Counted from the first letter of the stretch, positions 38,489 through 51,010 are shown. The stretch: 64,000 nucleotides of DNA from Laguncularia racemosa (GCA_037954665.1 JBBMOL010000072.1:522340-586339), one strand, 5' to 3'. Translations and numbers: made by a program. The notes: generated from the letters alone by a model not told the origin.

Positions 38489-41400
38489 TCATAATTGATG
38501 CTGATGCTGATGCTCTGCTCTGACATCAACAAAAGCTTGAATTGAAGGTTCTCTTCCAAGAAAATCAGATAAAATTTCAATTGGATCTTTTGATCCTCCA
38601 GGAGCAAGTACCTGTAAGGAAATTTTTGCATGGATTGAATATATAAACATAAGTGAGAAAGAAATGAGTTGCCACTTCCAAATTTCATATTTCAGCTGAT
38701 ATTATCACTTCACAGTTATTGTCTGAGTAGCTTAAGAGCAAAAAGTACTAACATTTTCTAAATATTACCACTTCCAAATTTCATATTTCAGCATATATTA
38801 TCACTTCATAGCTATTGTCTAAGAACAAAAAGTACTAACATTACTTACACAAAAAAAAAGTACTAACATTTCCTAAATGTACTTTTTCTTTTCCTTCTTT
38901 GTTTTCTTTCAAAAATCACAAAATTTCAGCAGATGAGAAAGAAGGGGAAAATTGATTAGCACGGGTTCTCAAAAGACTTTGATTATATGGTCCAACAAAT
39001 ATAATAAAAAAATATGGGGCATAAACTCAAAAAAGAACCTACAAGGTTAAAACTAAGTGGTAAGACTCGGTATCTATCTTTTTTCGGTAATTTAGAAACG
39101 ACTCAGTCTCTATCACCCAAATAATCGAAGGAAAGCTCCAAAGGTAGATCCCACAAAGTGAAGGCATGCAATAACTGTTTCATAATGTGAAAAAAGTCAT
39201 ACTCCTGGCTGGTTCTGTTAAAGAGTGAGGTTTTCACCTTATTCCTGAACTTTGTGCCCACATTCTGGTCAAAAAGATTATCCCGAAACTGTGAGACAAA
39301 GAGATCAGTGGCAAACACCTGCATATGACAGTGAATGAATATGGAGGAAATATCATTTCAAAATAATATTCACATGCACTATTCACCAGAGGAGTGCATG
39401 GCCATACATCAGGGTGTATACATACTTTTACAAGGATTGCAATAGTAGAAGTGCCCAAACTTTCACTTTTTGAAACATTTAAACTTTTTTTAATTTTGTG
39501 CTTCAACTTTTCCGAGTGAAACAAATAGTTGACTCTACTATAACAGCCATCTAAAAAACAGGATAACAGTTGAAGAGCCTGAACTCCACTCCTTTTTTTT
39601 TTTTAATGTTTTGGTACCTAAACTTTCAACTTTGCCCCTTTTGGTGTCTCAATGCATTATAAAATGTTGAAACAAAAAAAAAATTAATAATAATAAATTT
39701 GAAAAAACAAAAGAAAGCAGGGCTAAACATCCAAAAACGAATTTAAAAATAGAAAAAAATTAAGGAAAAAGAAAAAGAAAAGATCTGACTCTCAAAACTC
39801 AACCTATGCAACTTTGATACAATATCTAATTTTAGAAAAACCCATGTATAATTTAAAAATAATACCAGTTACCATATGACTATGCAACATCGTTTGAAAG
39901 CTTATGAGACAAGCTGTCCAAAAATATGTTCAGTTGGATCATAATAGAATAGTCAAAATTTTGGGATAAAGTAAAAATCACTAACTAAATTTTGTGCGTT
40001 TTTTCAATTTTACATCTCAAGTATGAAGTTGCCACAATTCTATATCCAATCAAACTTTTGCTCGTCACAGCTCATCTCTCCTTGTTTACCCTTGTATTCT
40101 TTGACCAATGAGCATTTACAACGAAATCTTTCTAAAGACAACGAAGTTGGTAATTTTATTTTTTTTTGATAAATACAAAGTTGGTAAATTAGACTAAGTA
40201 AAAAATTCAATTGTGTAATATATAACAACTTCAAACTATATATGAAAATTTTGACAAGCAGAATTACACTTAAATATGATATATGACAGCTTTAAACTTT
40301 AGATATAAACACCCAAAGTACAGTGATTTTCACATCATGCCTCAAAAAATTTATGTTTTTCAAGGCTAGTTGCAACTCATTCAATTTTTTAAATTTTGTT
40401 TTAAATTCTCTAAAGGAAAAAAAGCAAAAAAGAGCCCGATGAAATTATCCAAAAAAAAAAAGGAGCCCAATGAGAAAATATATAAAAATGAAGAGACTTA
40501 GAGAAAAAGAGTAAAAAATCAGAAAATGCACAAGCATGCACCTCAAGCAAGAGTATAGAACTTTTACATATGAGATTCATTTTTGCATAATTTATGCTAC
40601 GAGAAGGTATTGATAAAATTCAAATCTGAGTCATTGTCTCAATTGGAAAAGTTTAAGCACCAAAATAAAAAAATTTAATGCTCAAGCAGCAAGTGAAAAA
40701 AAAAAGGTAAAGGTGAAAGTTCAGACAATTCCACTATCATTATCACATTTTTATAGCAGCCACTATAACAAGTCACTCATTTCTTTGACTCCTAAATTTG
40801 AGGTGCTAAAACAAATAAAAATTTATAGTTTGGGCATCAACAGAACAAAAAATATGAAAGTTTAAACCTTTACACTGCCATTATCTCTACTTTTACATTT
40901 ATTAATGAGATAATAACGGATGCCCAAACACATTGGTCAACAAAAATAAAATACAAGGAAATTCTAAACAGAAGTTTGGAAGCCAAAGTGATCACCTCAC
41001 TCCAGATTTGACTATAGCAAGCAGCCCCATAGCCAATCACACTCCGTGGAAAACAGGTTGCTGGATTTGTTCCTTCCAGCATTGGCAATCCCAACATCAC
41101 CTAGAACAACAGTTAACAATCTAATCCATAAATGACCCAGAAAGAAAGCAATCTAATCCATATCCCTGCCTGCATATCCATTTCTATACATAAACCAAGC
41201 TTTTTGTATTACGAACCTTAGGGTGTAGATGCTTGAACAATTCAACAACATCAACGTTGTCTGCAGAGTGCATAATTTGATCAAAAAGACCTGAGACATT
41301 GACCAGTTAAGATGCCGATATATGGAGTAATGTAAGAAAGAAACGGAAAAGCTTCTACATTGTATCAGATCAATTTATGAGCAAATTCTCATGGCATCAA

Positions 41401-44400
41401 TTAAGCTTTACTTCCTCTACCAAAAATCAACTAAGTATCACCTTGGGCTCCCAGATGTTATAGCAAGGAATAAGAATTATCTCTTGGTATAATTTTGAAA
41501 TATGAGAAACCCTGATCCAAAGGGCACAGGCAAGTGCCTCCTAGCCTAGCAATTTTGTCTGTATACCTTCTTTTTACTCCTTTCACAGTAGGCTCACAAA
41601 AAGACTTTCTCATTGAAACTGTCTCGCATTAAGTATGATTGTTGCAAGTATTCCTAAGTTACATATAACATCCCCAGTTCACTCACCGCAACTGCATTTT
41701 CTTTTCTGATAAAAACCTTCTGAAAAGGAGGAATACACCAAGAAGTTATCAGATGCAATATAGGTCCCAAAAAAAAGCACAGATCATGTGGTCATCCCCC
41801 AAGTGCACATGATTACTCATTTTATTTCCAATCTTTCGAAAATAAACCCAAGAGAAAAATCAGGTGTGAGGATCCATAGGAATCAAAAAATGCCTAGACT
41901 ATGTAGACACGATGACATGTCACTTTCCGTCAGCAGAGAAACAATATTGCACCCGCAGATAAGAATTTCCAGTCAGAGAGTAGAAAAGTATCTCAAAAAT
42001 TTCATAAATATAGAAATTCAACTATTCAACAATTTTTCAATCTTCTGAGTCTCAGTTTCATCAATTGAACAACTTGTTAGGCTTTCACTGCCACCCTTCA
42101 GCACAAATGGATTTTCCAGCATGTTGAAGGAACCCAAGTTCTCAAATTTTATGAGGCTGGCTACTTACTATAAAGAATTTCTTGCTTCAATTTGAGTGCT
42201 GAAAAGCTATATCGTCTTCTCCTGAGCGCTCTACAAGTTTCGTCATTAATTGGCTTTGTTATGTCCTTCAAATAGCAAAATCCATCAGACAACTGTTCCT
42301 TGTTTTATGATTTACCATAATAGTAAAGCTATGACGGACAAAAATGGGTCTCACCTGATGATAACCAGATATCAACCTCAAAGCAAAGCTTTCATAACAC
42401 CTGAAACATTTAGAATTATTAGCAAGCCCTTAAAAATCAAAATAAGGTCACTGCAATTGTTGCTTACCAATTTTCAAATACTTGGGCAGGGATCTCAACA
42501 AAATCTGGATCAACACGTAACCCTGAAAATCGCACAAATGATGCACGATTGCAAATGTGATGCACCTGAAAATGAAAATAAATTGTAAATATCAAGCACT
42601 GCAGCAATACGAACTGTGAAGCAATCGGCATGCTTAAAAATAATATCTACAGCTCAGTGAGCATGTTTTCCTTCACCTGAGACATATGAATGAATTCATA
42701 ACAAACCGAACCAGCCCCCACCCCCCACACAAAAAAAAAAAAAAAGATGACTGTGATAGGAAGAAAAACTTTAATTTCTGTAAATGGCACGGAACTTATT
42801 CCATCAAACATTAACTCAGTGCAAGTGCTCATAAAATATGCTTTTGCATTACAAGGCATGAACAAGTCTCAGGAATGTGACTAAATTATTGAACAACAAA
42901 TATTAGTCAAGAGACTCTCATTGTTATAAATCAGCATGATGAGACAACATTTTTTTTTTTTTTGGATAAGCAAAATACTAGAATTCAACACATAACCCTG
43001 AAAATCACACAATAACAAACAAGCTGAACCTGTAAAATGCAAATCACTTGTGGATATTAGGCAGCAAAGCAATTTGAACTGTAAAGTTATTTGCATGCCT
43101 AAAAATTATGACTTCAATGCAAAGTTCAGTGAACATGTTTTCCTTCACTGTAAAAAATGAATAAACTCGTGCAAAAATAATAATATACACTGCTATAGGA
43201 ACAGGAAGTTATTTTGGCAAGTAACGCAGGAGCATTAATTATGAAATATTTTGCATTACAGAGCATGTATGAGTCTTAGGAATGTGACCAAATTATTGAA
43301 CAGGAAAGCAAAAAAAAAAAAAAAAAATAGAAAAATAGAAATCAAAATGAGTCAACGTACCACATGACCAAACTCATGGAATAAGTTCACCACTTCAGAA
43401 AATCGTAAAAGACCTTTTTGGGCACCAATATCCTTTTGAAATTGAGATATCAGCAACACAACTGGTATCTGGTTACCAAAGCCAGGATGTGGTCAATATT
43501 TTTGGAATGATAACATATACAATATTGAAATAACAGAACACGAGCAAACACAATATACATATCCCTATCAATACAAAGATGAGATAACCCATACATGAGA
43601 AAACAAATTTTCAATCAGAGACTGGAAATTGTTATGCATTTCATCTCCATGAAAGTAGGCGTTTCATTCCTACAGCCAAATGAATTCTTAGTTTTAGTTT
43701 TTTGTTAAATTTTGAACCTATCCAAAGAGACTATTATACCAAGATAATAACAATCTGTCGTTATATCCTTAAATTTACTATTATCTGTAGTATCCTCATA
43801 TTTTATAATTCAAGGGGTGTCTCCATTCTTCCAATAAAAAATTGCATCAGCACCCTCCCCACAAGTACTGTTGCTTCATATTCTCCTACATATATCAATA
43901 AATTTGTTTTAGTTTTCCTGTCCAATCTTTACTTATAATAGCAAATAAGTGAATAAAATACAGTAATAATAATAAAACTTTGAGCCAAATAATTATAGGG
44001 TAAAATTAAGACACTCCTGAAAAAATATTTGAATAAAGTTAACCCCGACTTTTGAAATTGATCATTTACCTCCCAGGACCTTCTATGACATGAATTTTTA
44101 ATTTTGTTTTAGTTGATTATAGCAAGAGCAGTGTGTTTCGGTTGATTTAGGTGATGGGGATTGTTCTAAACCAAAAGAAGAAGAAGAAGGAAAATGTAAC
44201 TCCTCATGTAAACAAAGAGATGAGAGATCAATTTCAATTTCCAAAAACAAAAAAAAGAGTGATCAATTTTGAAGAATCATTACTCAAAATTTCAATACTT
44301 CTTAGGACATCTCCATTCTTGATTCTTGACACCAAATCTAAGACCAAGAACCTACTTTTTGGGTTCTTAGGAGACACAGAAGGATTCTTATACTTTTTAA

Positions 44401-47400
44401 AGTCTTTTATGAAGAACCTTAAAAAGCAACCCAAATTTATTATTATTTTAACTTTTTCTAACAAATGTCGTCTAAGAACTCTCTTTAAGGCCCTAGAGTG
44501 GCACCTGGGAACCCTCCTCAAGGACCTTATGATAAAATAAAGAAGTCCTTAAGGAGTAAAGGTTTTTAAAGTACTAATATAATACCTAAAAATCTTAAAT
44601 CAAGTACTTAAAGTTAGAAATACCCTTAAGGCATCCTTGTATTTAACCACATGAACAACAGCAAAAATAATTGTGATGACAATGATAATACAATCTTTGC
44701 CATTTATTACTTAATTCACTCCATACTATATACCTCAAGCTGAGCGTCCTATTACTTAATTCTCTCAATATTGTATGCTTCAAGCTGAGCATCCCCTTCT
44801 AATTAATTATTGCCTTAATACACCTCATAAATACTTCCGCTCCACCTCAAAATTAATACACAATTTTTCATGACCGCTCATAAACAGCAACTTAGACAAT
44901 CACCTGCAATGCGTTGCTTGAAGATAATGCCCTATTTTGAAGAGCCACCACACAACTATGACGGTATTTCCCTTCCCTGAAATCATTCTTGATTGTAATT
45001 GGATAGAAAGATAAACTAGAAACTAACTACTTGCACCCCCAAAAAAAATGACCTATAATTCAAACCTTTTGTACATGTCAAGGTAGAAATAACCAAGCAA
45101 TTCACCCGAACTTAAGTCAACAACCGAGAAGAGACAAACATCACTTTGCCAGGTTTGAGGAGCTGAAATTTCTTCAAATTTTAAACCTGAAGAGAGATTA
45201 CAAAACTTAATTTTCCAAATATGTTAACTTTGACACAATGGATCAATCCCAAAATCTGTCAGAAAAGGAAATTCGACATTTAAGATAGCAGGACTTCAGA
45301 TGGTGTTATGATTTTCCATAGTATTGAAAGAAATTAAACTGAAAAGTATTTACCAAAAAGGTCTTGGAATGTTTTAAAGATGCCAGATAGAACCAGATTG
45401 ACTGGGAAGTATTGTTTAATGGCTACAAGGTCTAGATCATACTGCTGCTCTTCAAACCTCTTTATGTAGTATAACAAGTCCTCAACACTAAAAGGTAGGT
45501 CGCCTTCTTCTTTCTTCTGGATAGCCAAACAATAAAATATCGTAAAATTATTAACATCCACACACTAAAAGAATGGCGAAGGATATCCTGACCTTCAAGT
45601 CCTTCAATATCATGAGTTCTCTGTCAGCCATGTCTGTCAAACTGCCAGAAATGTCCTCCAAAAATTCAAATACCTGGATATGCAGCCTTCTCCAATTACA
45701 ACAATAGTTTTAATACTTAGATAAAAGAGGGAATCGCTTGAATATTGCAACCAACAATGAGCACGATTGCGAGACATTACAGAAGTGGACTATATATGTA
45801 TATGAGTTAATTATAGAAAACACACCTCTGTTTTCACCAATTTTCACTTTATATACATATGTTTTCGTTTTTTACAAGTTAAAAACAGGCTCATGAGATG
45901 CATATAAGGCAAAAAAAAAGCCCAAAAGCATTAGAGTTAGAGAAATGTAGAGGGAAGAGTTTTCAAGGATTCTTTTTTTTTTTTTCCCTCTTACCTCGCA
46001 TGTATTCCACATGTATGGGTTTAGCGTCAAAATAATGTTCTCTAAGCAGAGAGGTGGGGGGTTGGAAAAACAATATACAGGTCTGTAAAGTGAAAAAAAG
46101 GTGAAAACGCAGTTATGTTTTATAATTAACCCAAACATTGTACTTGCAGACAAAATATTATAGGATTCACATATCCTGACAACTTAAATTCCCCAACCCT
46201 AATAAATTGACTACAAAAAAGGAAGGGAAAGCTTCTTCAATCTGAATTCTCTATCCAGAAGGTGCTTGATCTAACCAGGAGACATGGTATCTCAGCAATC
46301 CCAAAGGACTAGCATAGACTCTTCCACCCAACAACAAAAGGGATCAGTTTGTTGCTGTCAATGTCTCTACAAAGAACAACCCTTTTCAAGAAGCTTTATG
46401 CAGACTGATACCAACAGTGTTATGCAATGCAGGAAGAATACAATATGCAAAGGAAACTAGATCAGGATTTAAAAATGGTTAAGACACACTTTTGACAGTA
46501 CAGCTCCAAAGAGAACCAATCTTTGCAAACCAATAGTTAAACAATGTAATGCTGCATGTCCTGCAGTCACAGAAGCCTTCCTAGCACTCATCACTAGAAG
46601 CACAAAAGGTATGGTTTGAAACAATCAATTAGCCAATAATGTCAAGAATACACAACTAGATGCTTAGCTTTCCTCAGTTAAAGTTGACGACAATCTCACA
46701 AACCTTTAAGGGAGTTCCAGCCATCCTGTGATCAAGAGCATAATCAGCATAATTTGAATAGCCAAGCAATCTGGCCATTTTGTGGCGAAGCTGGACCTAC
46801 ATTGAAATAAGAGAAATATGAACTTGCCTCAATATATCCAAGTTGACACTAGTGCAACTCAAGGAAACATAATAAACAACAAAGTAAAAAAAAACGTTGA
46901 ACATTTTAAACACTTTCTCTTGGACATAACCTGTTAGTATGATGGTCCTCCAATGAGGATGAAAAATTTAGTTTACAATTACTAATTACTATAACAAAGA
47001 ATACAAGAGAGCAGTACTTGGACATTAGGAACCAACTGCAAATATCTTTCTCTAATCTATTGAAAGATGTTCTTTGCCCCGTTGAAATGGACAATCATGT
47101 GAGATAGGTAAATTATTTGTTCTTTTATCAAGTAATAATAACATCAAGGAGCAAAATTTTTTTGTGAGATATAATTGGGGAATTTACCCTGGAAGGAAAG
47201 AACTAATGAAACTGTGTGAAACCATCATGACAAATTATGAAAAACATTGGTGCAAGTGCAAATGAGGTGCCTAAATAGCTGAGGGTGTTATTTGTCTCAA
47301 ACTATGTAGATAACTTTTTTTCAGGATAAATAGCACATGGTTCTAACATATATTTCTTTGATTGGTATTAATTAAAAGGAATCTTGGATTTTATAATCCA

Positions 47401-50400
47401 TCAATGGGATTAGTTCTTTTAGTATCTATTTATGATTATAAATGACCTACTTAACTCAGTCCTTAGAGTATTGCTTTCATACGGTAGAAGACAATGGTTC
47501 AAATCCAATAGTAACATAAAACTTATTAGACATTACAAAATTTATGTTTGAGCAAGACAAGGTGAAATTCTCAAATATGTTTCTCAGAGGGGGACAACTT
47601 TTGGTTTCTCTATATTGAATGGATGACAATTAAGCAATACGAAAAGTTCATAAATATAACAGCAAGGTTTCAGGTAGTTAAATTTCTAACACATCCAAAA
47701 AAAAAGGTTACCCATTCATGAAGTGAAGAAATATAAACTGAATGGTAATATTTACTAGAAAAAAAAAAAAGTGAACTTTGAAAAACTAACAATGCATAAG
47801 TGACCTATCTGGACATGCAGAGTGCAATTTAGATCAATGGAAATAAACAACACCAGAAGAAAATGTAAATAAACCATTCCGATATTTTATTTTCAGAAGA
47901 GCAACATAGATCCAGCATATTACCAAGCTTTCTAAGATAGAAAGATTGCTTTCTCCACATCTCTTTCCATAAGCAACTGCAACAGTCCTCCTCGTTGCTC
48001 CTAACTTTCACATCAAAATAGATTTGTCAAACTACAAAAGTTATGGTGAGCACCATCAGCATGAAGTCAATAACAGCAGAAACATGTATACCAATGATGA
48101 CAAGACAATTGATAAATTGTCACAGATTGTTAGGACTGAGCAAAAGGGACTTGTAACAAGTCAAAACATATGTCAATACATAGCAGGATCAAGACAATCA
48201 TAAGAACAATCATACTGAAGCATAATGACTTCCACATAAGAATCCCTCTCCTCTCTCCAATTTTCTTTTCTTGGATAATTTTTTATTTGCCACTCTGCCC
48301 AGCCCCACTGAAGAAATAACAAAAGGTACAATGATAGTAACTATGGTGGTAAATGCCTCAAAGATACAATAGAACATGAATAACGAGACTAGGGATAATT
48401 GATAGAAGCCCAAAAGTGAGTGAACAATTTTCAGCAGCATCACAAGTCCATGCATGTACCCCTTGAGAAAAGAGAAGAAGCAAAAGTTCAGAATAACATA
48501 CTGTGCAGAACTCAAGCACTGCTGTGACATGGTGACTTCGTAGGGTGACCTTGTATTTACCATTTTCAGCTTTGTCTAAAGTCTGCAATAATGTATACCA
48601 CTATTGAAAATGGCATTGATCTTAAAATGATGAGACCAAGAACTACGAAAAGCTAGAAAGACAACACTGAACTTCCCATGATCTAGAATCAATTCAGAAG
48701 GAACACGACTAAGTTTTAATTACGTTACTCGTGTGCTTTTACATTGAACACATAGGGCTACTGATTGGATTTGGAGAAGACAAGAATGAAAAATTAAGCC
48801 ATGAGAAACCTTAAGGAACTCGGGCAGTAACCCTGGTAGCTGATCCCTGCTTAAGAGGAGATAACCAGAATCATCATTGAGGTTCTGGATGTATTGCAAA
48901 CAAAATTTGTCAATCTGAGCTTTCAGCCGTTGTACTTCTTCTCTTTTGGTAAAGGTAAGATTTAATCCATTCCGCTCGAAGTCTTTAACCTGTCACTGAT
49001 CAAACAACTATCATTATTTGGATTCAACAGATAGTACAGCTAAATGAATTCATTGTAGAACATTACATAGCAAGCAATGATCATCATGCATTCATACTCC
49101 ATCAGATTTACTGTAATCAGGCAAAAGATTGTAGTCTGTCCTTACCAGGGATTGGATGTAGGACTTTGCTTCAGAAGGCATCCATTCCCCCCTAGCTGCA
49201 AATGCCTTCACAACTCTATATACATCTTCACGTTGACTGAGCACTTGCATGAAAGTGCACAAGGATCAATTTTGTAATAGATAAACCATAATTCTATTTA
49301 TAGTTTTTATGCTTATGCTGAAGAAAACGCAAATACAATGAAGCTACAAAATTAAAATAGTTCAAGATGACCCCAAATAACTTGCACATCCCCTGTTATG
49401 ATTTGCAAATCCAATTAACAGGGGTGATTCACAGTCAAAAGATTTAATCTTCAATGTCATTGCCATTACTCCTTTTTGACAAAATAAAGCTATGGTAGAA
49501 AATAGGATGGAGGCAAACCTGCAACTTGAAATGTGAGCATCAATTCTGCATTCTGCTTCTGCACTTGCTTTCCTCACATCTTCCGATGTGGACACCAGCT
49601 TTGGAAACACACAGGACTGAACAAGAGGAAACTGTTCTGCCTCTAATTCAGCAAGTGGAGCCAAGACATTCGCATAAGTAACCTGCATATTTTTAGTTAC
49701 TATAAGCTAGAATAAGCAAATCAATAGAAAAATCACTCGTAAATGCAAATGCAATAACATTCACCCATACAGTACTTCAAATACAGTTACTAATCCAATA
49801 GAACCTTATCTAGAGGGACCGAAGCAACAGCATCATGTACCGCCTTCGATTTGGCAATTATCCTATCTGCTAATTTTATAATCTTGCGAGCTGAGAGATT
49901 GACAGAAACATTCAAGCCAGGAGCAGCTGAAAGAAGGGAAGAAAAAATGTAAATAAGAATATAAGACAGCTGATAAAACCCACCAAATTTGCAAAACGCA
50001 GCAGTGCTGATAGCTAATGGACAAGAGATCACCAAACTATGGATATAGCACTTTTTCAACTCACTATCCACTTTGTACCCTGAATTCGGTATCAAAGGCA
50101 TGCTTAGACATAAAAGAGTAGAAATGATAGAGTTTCATATCCACAATCTATGTTTCATCACTACCCATTACATATGCAGTCGTGTATAAGTAAAAAATGA
50201 AAAATGCAGCCTGCGTTACCTAATCAACAGATGGCATTAAAATTACAAGGAAACTTTACCCATACAAGTAGAGTAATTAAAAAGTCCAAGCAGCAAATTA
50301 GAGGATGAATTAAACATCTATGGTATTAAAGAAATGCGATTAAAAAAAAATCACATGCTTGCAGGGCTAATTTTAGATTGCTTTTTCAGGAGATCCTCTA

Positions 50401-50827
50401 CCATGCTCTAGAAAACAGTTCGCTATTATTCGGAATTCATTTATAAAATTAAGAAACACTATATTTAAAGAGTAATCTCAACAAAGCAACATGCAATAAC
50501 TCCATAGACAACAGGAACAATTAAACAGCAAATTACAAAAGAATCTGCAATAAGAACACGTATATGAAGCTTCAAGTTTCAATTTTTAAGATAAGTGAAT
50601 TAAAATACTTGGATAAAAAAGTAAAGTTCCAATTTTTATGAGAAGTTGGTGTGTATACCTTTCTTGTGACGGTTCTTAAGGTGAAATTTGACGGCGGAGA
50701 TGGCGAGGTTAAGAGAGAGAGCGACGAGCGCAGCAGTTCCAGTTAAAGCGAGTAGCTGAGTACTGTTAACCTTACTCTCTCTCTTCGGTTTGTACATTTT
50801 CTTCGCGGTTGGCTTGTCACTGCTCAT
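38489..50827 (-). CDS. Membrane-anchored M3-family metallopeptidase (plant thimet oligopeptidase-like)
   Basis: Twenty coding exons on the minus strand: 50827-50659, 49926-49805, 49682-49519, 49236-49146, 48989-48810, 48582-48502, 48004-47924, 46796-46704, 45673-45593, 45516-45354, 45186-45066, 44976-44904, 43468-43361, 42565-42468, 42400-42355, 42265-42169, 41290-41217, 41100-40996, 39318-39238, 38611-38489. All introns are GT/AG and the exons add to 2,151 bases, 716 aa. The enzyme should cut short peptides after larger proteases have acted. The zinc site is complete: HEFGH at 504-508, with Glu505 as catalyst, and Glu533 in DFVEIPAQ, 25 residues after the second His as in thimet oligopeptidase. 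Residues 24-46 form a hydrophobic segment after a lysine-rich start, so the protein is probably anchored to a membrane. Conserved family blocks are FPLVQSCVFPKLVST, AVAYGKRCGE, YFPVNLVLSGIFK, LLGYFYLDMY and LEGTNPATCFPRSVIG. It matches the Arabidopsis At1g67690-type protein as remembered; that identity was not searched. The loop at 637-647 is unusual (see findings). Confidence 0.92.
38497..38518 (-). repeat. In-frame CATCAG hexamer repeat at the peptidase C-terminus
   Basis: The last codons before the stop repeat CAT-CAG, giving a His-Gln-His-Gln-His-Gln tail before Leu-stop. This short in-frame microsatellite could vary in length between alleles. It lies after the last conserved block, so variation there would probably be tolerated. 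Confidence 0.7.
38672..38857. repeat. ~96-bp tandem duplication in intron 19 of the peptidase gene
   Basis: CCACTTCCAAATTTCATATT starts both at 38672 and at 38768. The copies continue with TTCAG, ATTATCACTTCA, TTATTGTCT/CTATTGTCT and GCAAAAAGTACTAACATT. The first copy carries a short extra segment. There is no coding content. Confidence 0.85.
39430..40890. repeat. Foldback (inverted-repeat) element in intron 18 of the peptidase gene
   Basis: Left-side words (GTAGAAGTGCCCAAACTTTC, TTTTGTGCTTCAACTTTTCC, GAGTGAAACAAATAGTTGAC) recur on the right in reverse complement, with mismatches, at about 40620-40760. There the reverse strand reads GTGGAATTGTCTGAACTTTC, TTTTGGTGCTTAAACTTTTC and ATTGAGACAATGACTCAG. 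A further outer pair of TGCCCAAACT words occurs near 40835. This pattern fits an old non-autonomous DNA element of foldback type. Ends and target duplication could not be fixed. Confidence 0.5.
42986..43302 (-). pseudogene. Decayed duplicate of exon 14 and its upstream intron inside intron 13 of the peptidase gene
   Basis: This segment is a diverged copy of 42511-42895. Shared words on the plus strand are CAACAC(A/G)TAACCCTGAAAATC, AACTGTGAAG/AACTGTAAAG, GCATGCTTAAAAAT/GCATGCCTAAAAAT, AGTGAACATGTTTTCCTTCA and GGAATGTGAC-AAATTATTGAACA. The part next to the breakpoint (about 43029-42986, minus) corresponds to the first 55 bases of exon 14 but is 11 bases shorter. An AG acceptor (43031-43030) after a T-rich tract is kept. 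The rest of exon 14 and its donor are missing, so this is a pseudo-exon. Confidence 0.75.
43310..43328. repeat. Poly(A) tract in intron 13
   Basis: A run of about 18 A bases flanks the duplicated segment on its right. It may have helped the duplication by slippage or unequal pairing, but that is inference. Confidence 0.8.
47445..47517 (+). pseudogene. trnM-CAU: Plastid-derived trnM-CAU (elongator tRNA-Met) insertion, decayed
   Basis: The 73 bases follow the chloroplast elongator tRNA-Met gene closely: 5' ACCTACTTAACTCAGT, then TTAGAGTATTGCTTTCATACGG holding the CAT anticodon at 47478-47480, then TTGGTTCAAATCCAATAGTA-like T-arm words. The 3' acceptor strand, which should pair with ACCTACT, is changed to AGTAACA, and the D-loop GG is CC. 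A functional tRNA is therefore unlikely. It lies in intron 7 of the peptidase gene on the opposite strand. This is a nuclear insertion of plastid DNA; how much flanking plastid sequence came with it was not resolved. The match is from memory of plastid trnM. Confidence 0.8.
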
Positions 50828-51010
50828 GGATTCAATGTCTGTATATCGATTTTGATTTTCTCGGTTGCCAAACAGCGACCCTTCGCGAGGGAAAAACTTG
50901 GTAGCTTGGCGTGTGTGTGTATTGGGGTGTGGGGGAGAGGGAGAGAGAGTGAGAGAGTGAGGGGGAAGGCATACTTGACCATTTTGTTTTAAACGCGGCC
51001 GATGATGTTG
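50828..51010 (-). promoter_or_regulatory. 5' leader/promoter region of the peptidase gene
   Basis: Just upstream of the ATG at 50827 is a less AT-rich leader. A GA/CT-rich microsatellite follows (GAGAGAGTGAGAGAG around 50939-50960 on the plus strand, CT-rich on the coding strand), typical of plant core-promoter/leader regions. No clear TATA box was found, which fits a broadly expressed gene. Confidence 0.4.

Noticed and set aside
44151..44540. 129-codon plus frame in intron 12 of the peptidase gene
   Set aside because: Lies wholly in an intron on the opposite strand and is lysine/phenylalanine-rich. It might belong to an old MITE (the region has GGACATCTCCATTC, a common MITE word), but no inverted partner was found.
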